In this document: one piece after another, positions 36,727 to 46,272 of the stretch | How positions within the stretch are numbered: the first letter of the stretch is position 1 | How the letters are laid out: each line of letters begins with the position of its first letter | NCBI GenBank assembly: GCA_947561715.1 | Contig: OX387199.1 | Coordinates: 3,291,001 to 3,355,000 of the forward strand | DNA from: Ascidia mentula | Lineage: Eukaryota; Chordata; Ascidiacea; Phlebobranchia; Ascidiidae | DNA: 64,000 nucleotides | Direction: 5' to 3' | Made by a program: the position numbers and the translations under genes | The notes under the pieces: model-generated | Seen by the model: only the letters and a program-made list of their open reading frames with translations | What the model was told of the DNA's origin: nothing | Database searches by the model: none

Positions 36727-37405
36727 TTGTCACCCTGTTTCCTAATAGTGGGAAAGGTTTTCTATATTCCCAAATTATCGCCCGATACCTTTGCTAAACA
36801 TGGACTACAAGATCTCCTTAAAAGTCGTCAACGCAAGATACGTGGTTTTCTATCGAAGGAGCGACACGGCTTCCAACCGCACCGATATATAGGGTCAAAT
36901 ATCCGGTTGCTGTTCGACATTATTGACATTAGGGACCATTACCATGTTTCCACATTGGCCTACATGCAAATTTTCGACACCATATTTCTTGGAATCGTTT
37001 GACATAGAACGTGGCCTCAGACAAGATGACCCACTCTCCTTAACTTTGTTCGTGGTCTGCATGAATAAAAATCATCCCTGTTTGCATTGTTTTTACAAAA
37101 GGTTCGGATACTGATTTCTCAAAAATCTTAAAAAAATAATTGAATTAAACTTTCTCCCTTCCCTGAAAAAGACAACATAGTTATGAACCTTTGGGCGACC
37201 AGAGGAATAACCCTTATCGGGAAGATAACTATAGCCATAATAGGAAAGAAATAAAAGCGTTACCATATCTTAAATTTTGCATGGGCGGGGGTATGATAGA
37301 TAATGAGGATCATATGTTGCCTCTTAATTTAAAGCGCTGTTATCCAAACCTTTTAACCAAACAAAACCAATCTCCAAACACGATTTCTGCACCAAAACAG
37401 ATTTG
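36727..37405 (+). mobile_element. Degenerate non-LTR (LINE) reverse transcriptase, left copy
   Basis: Short broken frames show non-LTR reverse transcriptase motifs in order: KERHGFQPHRYIGSNIRLLF resembles the finger block of L1/Tx1-type elements (GF..GR.IG.NIRL), FDIERGLRQDDPLSLTLFVV resembles the GxRQGxPLSPxLF block, and LWATRGITLIGKITI resembles the thumb block. Frames change between these blocks and the catalytic YxDD region is not recognisable, so this is a dead remnant. The same remnant occurs inverted in the right arm. Confidence 0.72.
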
Positions 37406-38063
37406 AGGTGCTCTTAAATTCGTCGGTTGTTCCATAGCAAAATATTGAAGACTCTTATTTCTTTGAAAACCTTACATTGTGTCAAAAGTATGGCGATGTC
37501 AATTCTCAGCCAAAAATCCAACCACATGCGCAACAGCTTGGACAAAATTATAAAAAAGCGCAGTAAACCATTTTTTAGAAAATTTTCACGAAGAGTGAGT
37601 ATTTGCTCTTGTTGACCTGTTGGTATATTCGTTACAGAGTTTGGTTTTGAGCCAAATCAAACATTTTTCGTCCAGTTTCTGCAGCTTGTAGCAAGTCTAC
37701 ATGAGGAGTGGGACACAGTTCCTTCGCAAACAAAAAAAGCCAACATACGTGTCTAAAATATCTTACAACACTTTGGGTACACGAAGACCTTCTATACTTG
37801 GTTACAGCAGAATGGTAATACAAATCCAGCCAAAGCACAAGGTTTATGGGACTTCTTATTAGCGGATAGGTTACCCTGGAGGCTAATCTCCAAAAAATGC
37901 TGCAGTGGAGAGGAAACTAATAAGCTCCCAGTTTAAACCGAACCCCATGGCTATCACGACCAACAAACAATTAAAGGAATTTAAGCTAGCAAAACTGTAT
38001 CGTGCGTCTTTTGCCTATGAAACGGTTTTAATTCTTACTATAGTCATATTGTGATATTGTAAA

Positions 38064-38126
38064 GCTCCCGGTGAGGTTTGAACTCACGACCCTGGGCTAA
38101 CCAGGCCCAACGCTCTACCAACTGAG
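38064..38126 (-). pseudogene. 5'-truncated tRNA-like sequence in the left arm
   Basis: On the minus strand it matches the tRNA-like sequence at 38498-38570 from the D-loop (CTCAGTTGGTAGAGC) to the acceptor 3' strand (CACCGGGAGC), but lacks about 14 bases that form the 5' acceptor strand. It cannot fold a full acceptor stem, so it is not expected to be functional. Confidence 0.7.
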
Positions 38127-38211
38127 TTGTTTCACGGGGTATATTGTGGTCAAGGTACACTGGTGCGCAAGCGCACAACTTGCCAGGCGACCTTCACAAC
38201 GCAGAGGATCT

Positions 38212-38408
38212 ATCTCGCTCCGACTTGTCGGGAAAAGTGGCTGATCCAGCTTGGCTGCAATGCCTTGGCTGCGAAGCCTGTGAACCTTATGATCATAATA
38301 TTAGAGCTGTGATCGCCAAATATAAAGGGCCTGCGCAGTGGGGCGATCCTGCCTTGATGCTATGCGAAAGCGTGGTATTACTTCTGCGTTGACTGATTAC
38401 GGTGGTGG
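38212..38408. other. Spacer at the centre of the inverted repeat
   Basis: This 197-bp loop segment separates the arms. Its left half (about 38212-38290, CTCCGACTTGTCGG onward) is repeated directly at 38583-38660, just outside the right tRNA-like sequence. No protein or RNA family was recognised. Confidence 0.6.
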
Positions 38409-38497
38409 AGATCCTCTACGTTGTGAAGGTCGCCTGGCAAGTTGTGCGCTTGCGCACCAGTGTACCTTGACCACAATATACCCCGTGAAACCACTGA

Positions 38498-38570
38498 GCT
38501 CCTGTAGCTCAGTTGGTAGAGCGTTGGGCCTGGTTAGCCCAGGGTCGTGAGTTCAAACCTCACCGGGAGC
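38498..38570 (+). tRNA. tRNA-like sequence, 73 nt, probably repeat-borne
   Basis: The acceptor strands GCTCCTG and CGGGAGC pair over 7 bp with one G-T. The D arm GCTC/GAGC, with an A box (TAGCTCAGTTGG), and the T arm GTGAG-TTCAAAC-CTCAC, with a B box, are intact. The anticodon arm is odd: the best 7-base loop is CTGGTTA on a TGGGC/GCCCA stem, which leaves one extra base before it. That gives anticodon GGT (Thr), which eukaryotic nuclear genomes rarely use. It may be a tRNA-derived repeat unit rather than a working tRNA gene. An inverted, truncated partner lies at 38064-38126. Confidence 0.55.
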
Positions 38571-39497
38571 TTGATTTTTCAGATCTCGCTCCGACTTGTC
38601 GGAAAAAGTGGCTGATCCAGCTTGGCTGCAATGCCTTGGCTGCGAAGCCTGTGAACCTTATGGTTTCATAAGATATTCAGTTGTTTTATTTTGACCACCG
38701 ATGTTCAATTCAATAGTTCTTGTCGATTAAAATACGAATAATTGTTGGTCGCCTATTAGCGTATTGCATCTGTACATTACATGCCAACAACAACAAAGTG
38801 CACAGTCAAAAAAACATTACAAAATAGTATGAAATACTATTTTACAATATCACAATATGACTATAGTAAGAATTAAAACCGTTTCATAGGCAAAAGACGC
38901 ACGATACAGTTTTGCTAGCTTAAATTCCTTTAATTGTTTGTTGGTCGTGATAGCCATGGGGTTCGGTTTAAACTGGGAGCTTGTTAGTTTCCTCTCCACT
39001 GCAGCTTTTTTTGGAGATTAGCCTCCAGGGTAACCTATCCGCTAATAAGAAGTCCCATAAACCTTGTGCTTTGGCTGGATTTGTATTACCATTCTGCTGT
39101 AACCAAGTATAGAAGGTCTTTGTGTACCCAAAGTGTTGTAAGATATTTTAGACACGTATGTTGGCTTTTTTTGTTTGCGAAGGAACTGTGTCCCACTCCT
39201 CATGTAGACTTGCTACAAGCTGCAGAAACTGGACGAAAAATGTTTGATTTGGCTCAAAACCAAACTCTGTAACGAATATACCAACAGGTCAACAAGAGCA
39301 AATACTCACTCTTCGTGAAAATTTTCTAAAAAATGGTTTACTGCGCTTTTCTATAATTTTGTCCAAGCTGTTGCGCATGTGGTTGGATTTTTGGCTGAGA
39401 ATTGACATCGCCATACTTTTGACACAATGTAAGGTTTTCAAAGAAATAAGAGTCTTCAATATTTTGCTATGGAACAACCGACGAATTTAAGAGCACC

Positions 39498-40177
39498 TCA
39501 AATCTGTTTTGGTGCAGAAATCGTGTTTGGAGATTGGTTTTGTTTGGTTAAAAGGTTTGGATAACAGCGCTTTAAATTAAGAGGCAACATATGATTCTCA
39601 TTATCTATCATACCCCCGCCCATGCAAAATTTAAGATATGGTAACGCTTTTATTTCTTTCCTATTATGGCTATAGTTATCTTCCCGATAAGGGTTATTCC
39701 TCTGGTCGCCCAAAGGTTCATAACTATGTTGGCTTTTTCAGGGAAGGGAGAAAGTTTAATTCAATTATTTTTTTAAGATTTTTGAGAAATCAGTATCCGA
39801 ACCTTTTGTAAAAACAATGCAAACAGGGATGATTTTTATTCATGCAGACCACGAACAAAGTTAAGGAGAGTGGGTCATCTTGTCTGAGGCCACGTTCTAT
39901 GTCAAACGATTCCAAGAAATATGGTGTCGAAAATTTGCATGTAGGCCAATGTGGAAACATGGTAATGGTCCCTAATGTCAATAATGTCGAACAGCAACCG
40001 GATATTTGACCCTATATATCGGTGCGGTTGGAAGCCGTGTCGCTCCTTCGATAGAAAACCACGTATCTTGCGTTGACGACTTTTAAGGAGATCTTGTAGT
40101 CCATGTTTAGCAAAGGTATCGGGCGATAATTTGGGAATATAGAAAACCTTTCCCACTATTAGGAAACAGGGTGACAA
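39498..40177 (-). mobile_element. Degenerate non-LTR (LINE) reverse transcriptase, right copy
   Basis: Mirror copy of 36727-37405 in the right arm, with the same broken motif order (IGSNIRLLFDIIDI, GLRQDDPLSLTLF, GITLIGKITI) read on the minus strand. The disabling changes are shared with the left copy, so the element was already dead when the arms were duplicated. Confidence 0.72.
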
Positions 40178-40688
40178 CTCCTTTACATTGTGAATAGATA
40201 TTCTACCTGATTAAGTTTCCGTTCTCTTGATATTGGTCAATATTGGCACCTACTACAAGAACGCCGAGCAGAATTGTTGTAATAAGGAAGTTTTTATTGA
40301 CATTACGCCATTATGCTGCTGATTCGCTCAAAGCGGGTCGTCTTCAATGGGCGATTTGAAGGTCATCCGGATATTGGTCAATATTGGCACCTATTGCAAG
40401 AACGCCGAGCAGAATTCTTTGTATTAGACTAGTTTTTCGCATGCCGCCATTATGCTGAATCGCAAAACCAGGCGATTTTTTTAATTCACGATTTTTTTGA
40501 TTGATACAGCTGCGGAAAATGTTGTTTAAATGTTTTTTGAGGTTTGATCTGCTTGCTCATCTCTGTAATTTGATTCTAATCCAAAAAAAAACAATTTTTG
40601 AGTAAATGCCTGTTGTACCTTGTAGAATGTGGCAAATTTGCAAATTATTAAATTATTCTGCCAGAATTCTGCCAGAATGAGGGTGGTA

Positions 40689-40835
40689 GGATAGAGTGGA
40701 AAATAGCGCGAAGGTAATAAAAATCGGTAGAGATCCCACGTATTCCATCAGAATGACCTGAAACACGGGTGTTTTTGCGCTTTTTTGCATTGCCGGTGAC
40801 GTCACATTCAATCAAGTGCCAAACCACTTTCCGCT
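40689..40835 (+). repeat. 147-bp direct repeat, copy 1, upstream of caspase B
   Basis: It begins GGATAGAGTG and ends ACCACTTTCCGCT. A near-identical second copy starts 182 bp later. It starts just past the outer end of the right palindrome arm. Confidence 0.88.
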
Positions 40836-40870
40836 TCATAGTATTTTTTTTAAATCTCAGTATCTGTCAA

Positions 40871-41017
40871 GGATAGAGTGCAGAATAGCGTGAAAGTAAT
40901 AAAAATCGGTAGAGATCCCACGTATTCCATCAGAATGACCTGAAACACGGGTGTTTTTGCGCTTTTTTGCTTTGCCGGTGACGTCACTTTCAATCAAGTG
41001 CCAAACCACTTTCCGCT
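40871..41017 (+). repeat. 147-bp direct repeat, copy 2, immediate 5' flank of caspase B
   Basis: Second copy of the repeat at 40689. It includes GGTGACGTCACTTTCA, which contains a TGACGTCA (CRE-type) word. It ends 13 bp before the caspase B start codon, so it should form its promoter or leader. The same sequence is absent upstream of caspase A. Confidence 0.85.
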
Positions 41018-44000
41018 CAAAATTAAAATATGGACGAATTACATAAACAATCTGCAGGAAATTTGGCCAAGTAAGTGTGTTATTATTAACTGTTTGTGCA
41101 TATTTTTGAAAAATGGCGATTTTTTTAATGTTTAGAAAGTAATTTTTGAAACCTTTTTGTTTGAATATATGTAGCAAAGTCTCCCAAATTGTCGGCAAAA
41201 CTTGGGAGCAAAACGTGCAACGGTTTGGTTGTCTCGAGTACAAGATGAACCACAAACAGCGAGGTTATTTTCTTATTTTTAGCCAAGAGGTGGGAATAAG
41301 ATTGTCTGAAACACATAAACCATACTATAGTGCTTATAAGCACAATATCCTTATCTGGGTTGGGTTGTTTTTAATAGTAGTTGTGCCTTAAAGCAGACTT
41401 ACCAATATTTTATTAGTCAAGAGTAAATATCACACATTACTTTGTACCTGTTTTCATAAAGTATGCCCCCCCCTCTTGAAATTTACATTTAATTACAATT
41501 ATCTGTAGCAATAAGATATCTAAATTGTCAAAGAAAATGAATGAAGAAGGCTTTACAGAAGATGACAGAGAAAAGAAAGACAAATCCATGCTCAAAAAAA
41601 GACAAAATTTCTGACCTGATGAAAAGGGTTACAAGCAAAAAAAAGTCCAGCCCTAAAGTAATTTAGTTTAGTTTAGTTAAAATCATCACATGGCAAGCAA
41701 ATTGTGTTACTCCAGCACAAATACATTTCATTTTAGTTGCTCCCTGCTGTATTTTTGTGATCAGCACTTTCAACAAACAACCAATGTTAAATTTTAGAAC
41801 TTTGATGTCAAGTTTAAGGGAAAAAAGCTAACATCAAGACATGGAACAAAACTTGATGCTGTGAACATTGAGGTAGCAGTGAAAAGCTTGGGTTTTGAAC
41901 ACATCTACACTTTTCATGACCTAAGAAAATCGAAAATTGAAGAAAAGCTGGAGAAAGGTATATAAACCTTGTCAGTTTAGCTTCATGTTTAATTACTTTT
42001 TCAACAATATACATAAAAAAGCATGGTTAAAGTATTTTATTAAATTATTGAACAATGAAGGAATTAAACACTTATTTCAGCAAGTAACACTTGTTTTGAT
42101 CATTGTTTACCTAGAATGAGATGGCGGGAAAACTTTGGTTTTATTGTTGCTTTGTGTGTAATATTTGTGCACTAAAAAACGTCTGCTTTATCTTGTCAAG
42201 TGTCGAAAGCCAAACATGATGAGTATGACTGCTTTGGTTGTGCCATTCTCACACATGGAGTAGAAGGAGATACTCTCTATGCAAAAGATGGAGCAATGAC
42301 ATTAGACGACTTCACAGAGCCGTTTACTTCCAAGAGGTGCCCAAGCCTTGCTGGCAAACCAAAGCTTTTTTTTGTTCAGGTATGTTGTGGCATGTATTTT
42401 TGTTGTATTATTAAATGCAAGCAAATTCCCATAATTAGTTTATATTCCTGCAAGCTGTCGGGACATGATTTTGCAAATTAAATTGAACTGCACAGTATAT
42501 GAAATTGAACCAAACATGATTATACTTACTGTAAAATTGTTGTAGTCGTGCAGAGGAGTGAAGTTTGATGAAGGTACCGAGCTTCCGAGAGATTTAGACG
42601 TTACTGATGGACCAGTTCAACAACCTGTGGAGGAAGAAAAACCATTAATGATCCCTAATGCTGCTGACTTTCTTCTTGTTTATTCAACTGTGCCAGGTAT
42701 GTTATATTGGTTAAAATGTGTGTTGTCAACAAAGGTTACTTTATTTTTTATATATACAGTCAGACCTTGTTAACCTGAATATCCAGAAACTCCCCTATCT
42801 GACACACAACTTAACAAAATGTATTTGTTCCATACATTGGCCTTATCATTTTTACATAACCTGCTAAAACCGCACATATCACTGTTCGAACAAAATAGTC
42901 TGTAGTTGCATGGAGGGTTTTCATTTCATATGTAAAATTGATTTGGAAAACAACTGACATTGTACTTTTGGTAAAAACATTTATATACAATAACTATGCG
43001 ATGTTACCTGTTGAATGGAAACCAAGCATAACTCATTCAAAAATTTTATTGCGTACTTTTGTTTGTTGTCAAGGTTATGTGGCATGGTTGAACTCAGGCA
43101 ATGGTTCCTGGTTTGTTCAAAGTCTGTGTTACTGCATTAACAAATTTGGAGACCATCTTGAAATAATGCAGGTATGCAAGTTATGTAACCAACATTGATG
43201 CTTATTTGTGTTTCAATTAAAAAGTAAATAGATGAAATCAGAAAGATGTCTATAGTTATCATAAAGGTTTGATCACATCACCACTTCACCATTAATCAGT
43301 GTGATAGCCGTATACTGCTTGTTAAATCAACATGTAGTTTTTTTCTTGTTTTATTGTGTAAATAATTGTAAGTAAATTCAAACTTTCAGAATGAACAAGT
43401 ATTGAACATGCCTGCTTGCGATACTTTTACCCGACGTGAGATTAACCTTCTAATTCCACCTTTGGTGAAAACTAAATCCTGCATAAAACAACCTCTAAGG
43501 GGATTTTCAGGGGATTGTTCCACCCCAATAATCTTGCACCACAGTAGCAATTTTTCATAGCAAGTAATCCCTTCAGCCTTTTTGGTGCCATGGGACCCTT
43601 GAATTAGTTCCGCAAATGTTGCAGTATCCCAAATTTAGAACTATAAAAATCATGTACTTCTCACCAGCACAATCTCCTTGCATCAATGCATTTGTAGTTC
43701 CGCAAAATATTTTAGTGTAACGCCGTAGTAATTATTGCTATAATGTAACGACTTGTTTGAGAATGCTTGGGGGAACAATAGGGTGTTGAATAGTTCTACT
43801 GTGTCTCTATTCATTCACCGTGTGGTCTAACTCGTCAATCCCCTGGTGTAACACCAAGCAACACCTCTTATGCCAACTGTTACGTCACAGTCGGTTCATT
43901 TTACAGATTATGACGCGAATGAACAACATGGTGGCGTTTCAGTTTGAGTCGAGCACCAAAGATGGGAACGACCATTACAAACAGGTGCCTTCCGTCTGTA

Positions 44001-46044
44001 CGAGACTGACGGCGGATTTGTATTTTCCCAGGAAACAGGCGAACGGATCTCCACCGGAAAATGATGACCAGGTATAAAGTGTGAATATGTCAGTTACCGT
44101 GTTTTGTAGTGGCAACATACGTTTACATATGTATATCAACTCGGGTTCATGCTTGTTTCAATTACAGAGTTTCTTCTTTACAAATTACAAATCTACCATG
44201 TATTTATTACTGTGTCATGTACGTGGCGTGTTGTTATTGGGCAGAGACCCCAAATTTGCGCCCTAAAATGTAGAATGATTTTTCTTGCTATCGATGACAA
44301 AACAAACTGTTATAGATGGAATAACGATGATTTCATTTGGCCTAAACCACAACAAACCTTAGCTTGAAGAACAACCAGAACTCTGCAGTTTCATTTTATC
44401 AAATAATGAGCGGTTCACTTGATTTTGTTGTGTCTGTGGGTTCCTCAACGCCAAATTCGCAGTGAAACGACAGTCGGCTGGTGGCGCACGTGTGAGCTTA
44501 ATGTAATTACTAGTAAATGTAAAGGAAGGAATGTATTTTGCAGGGTCTCACTATGACTGATGAGATTGAAGTTCATCCTCAACATGTGGACGAAACGTCA
44601 CAGACTCCCGGGTAAGTTGATCTACTAACGTAGTTTTGTAGTAAAACCACGCATAGATTTGCCATATGGCAAAAGCTAGCAGGAATCAAAATCAATCACA
44701 TAATATAGTGTAACAATAAAAATATGTAAAAATGAGATTCAGTAGCTTGCATAAATTACACTGTTGTCTGTACATCTTGCAAATGATTCGCCAACACATT
44801 ATATATGTGCATGCCTAACTTATAACGCTTATAGTAACTTATAACGCTCCTGTTCTGCAGACCTTCTGCGCAACAGAAAACCAAACCTAAGAAAAAGTCG
44901 TTGGGTTCCCGAAGCCGCAAGAGTTTCCGTCTGAAACGACTAGGAAAGCAAGAGAAATGAAAAGAATTTTTGCTGCATCTTCATTCGCGGTTGTTGGTTT
45001 CCGCTTATGCCGGATTGTCTTCGAAACGTTTGTAGTTTAAATCCAGTGATTACCGCTTGCTTAGTATGACAAGCGCATTCGCAACATTTTGTCAGTGCTT
45101 TGTTATAATACTATTGTGTATGCGCAAAAATAAAAGGCCACAGCAAAAATATTAACTGTTAAAACTGTTCCCAGATTAAAGTAAGGCTTAATTAGCGAGA
45201 GTTTTATTTGTGTTTGAAACATTGCTCAGAATGTTTGTCCATACCAGGCCGAATAGCAGTTATTGTTTATTACTCGACCAAATGTGAATACTGGCAGGAA
45301 AGCAACGGGATAGCACGAAACAAAAGCAAGTTATTTAGCACGCTTATCCACTAGAATTATGACGCTACCGTAAATATACAAACCGTTACTTGTAATGGAA
45401 CAATTTTTTTTGCCACCGTCATGAAAACTAATGACGTCATTAAATATACGGATTCCGCTGGATGCTCGTAAGTCGCAAACCACCCATTTGATGTCATTTC
45501 CGGTGCAACGCAGCCTCGAGTCACGTGATATGTGGGATGAACGTTTCCGGTTGGCAGATTTTTCCATTCCCTGGCATCCAACCAATTGTTTTTTTGTTCA
45601 GAATTTTATTATATTTATATATTTATTCAGAATAAACAAGAAAATTGTGCGACGCATGCAATTAATAAACAAATCTCATAAAAAAGGAGGGTCATGATGT
45701 CAAATGTTAGTTGGCCAACAAGGATGCTTATTTGTTATTTCCCTGCAAAATACTACCATATACGCCCATGCGTTTTCAAAGCCTGACATGTTGCCATATT
45801 TATGTTACTAACGTTCGTTGGTTGCATTTATACTTGCATTTAATTATTCATCACTTAGGATAGAGGTCGCCAAAAGTTTACAAACTGGGTCGAAATGTCA
45901 ATGACTTACCCACATTTTTGGGAAATCAGGGCTTGCTGACTAATTATGCGCTACTTCCTAAATTGCTATGATGCACAGATTTAATGCAATTTAGGTGAAC
46001 AAATTTTCAGGAAGAATTTTGTTAGCAATGCCAAAACCAGGTTG
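41018..46044 (+). repeat. Segmental duplication, copy 2 (caspase B plus 3' flank)
   Basis: Matches 27803-34555 through exons, introns and 3' flank, ending at about 46044, where the leader side of the membrane-protein gene begins. Relative to copy 1 it lacks one small coding exon with its intron, several intron segments, and 1.3 kb of 3' flank. Confidence 0.88.
41030..44960 (+). CDS. Caspase B, paralogue of caspase A with shorter N-terminus
   Basis: Executioner-type caspase. Exons: 41030-41070, 41175-41289, 41798-41957, 42201-42379, 42546-42696, 43074-43171, 43907-44071, 44544-44611, 44861-44960 (TGA), all in phase, about 358 residues. From exon 3 onward exon lengths equal those of caspase A. 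The catalytic motifs are ILTHGVEGD and FFVQSCRG, and the pocket Arg is in LTSRHGTKLDA. As in A, the small subunit reads YVAWLNSGNGSWF, with Leu for the expected Arg, and the protein ends in the same polybasic tail. The N-terminal part is shortened: exon 2 of A and the intron after it are missing, and the remaining exon begins QIVGKTWEQNVQRFGCLEYK after the junction residues, still in frame. Its 5' flank comes from a repeat unlike that of A. No break was found, so it is probably expressed. Confidence 0.88.
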
Positions 46045-46272
46045 TTCTGTGCGATTCACAAACGCCTACAGGTTATTGGGGTACGGCCAGAAAAAAGGTA
46101 ATTTCTTCATGCAGAATCATCTCTGTAGTATAGGATCGGTCAGAAATCAACCAATACGTGACAGTTTAAAAAAACAGAGTAGCGTCACAACATTCCCACT
46201 CCGCCCACTGATGTTTTGTAATGTTTGGGTTTGGTGCAAAGTTTGGTGAAACAAGTCTGGCTACACAGCTGT
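46045..46272. promoter_or_regulatory. Short 5' region of the membrane-protein gene
   Basis: Only 228 bp separate the end of the segmental duplication from the proposed start codon at 46273. The promoter must lie here or extend back into the duplicated block. No clear core element was recognised. Confidence 0.3.

Larger units (their letters stand above)
34934..38211 (+). repeat. Large inverted repeat, left arm
   Basis: From ACCACCCTCATTCTGG at 34934 to the GAGGATCT block at 38211, this sequence recurs in reverse complement at 38409-40687. The arms are near-identical where both are present; a 91-codon reading frame is unchanged between them. The left arm is longer because it keeps a 205-bp tandem array. 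The arm contains a dead non-LTR reverse transcriptase and ends with a truncated tRNA-like sequence. Confidence 0.92.
38409..40687 (-). repeat. Large inverted repeat, right arm
   Basis: Reverse complement of 34934-38211. It carries one extra block of about 270 bp right after the tRNA-like sequence (38573-38843) and a collapsed version of the 205-bp array at 40230-40450. Substitutions against the left arm are rare, which suggests recent origin, gene conversion or an assembly artefact. Confidence 0.92.

Noticed and set aside
38144..38550. Overlapping 70-82-codon frames at the palindrome centre as genes
   Set aside because: They run through tRNA-like and inverted linker sequence, have no motif, and their codons come from repeat structure.
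37632..39272. The mirrored 68-codon frames (37632-37838 minus, 39066-39272 plus) as a conserved gene pair
   Set aside because: They are the same sequence in the two palindrome arms, so their agreement is not independent evidence of coding.
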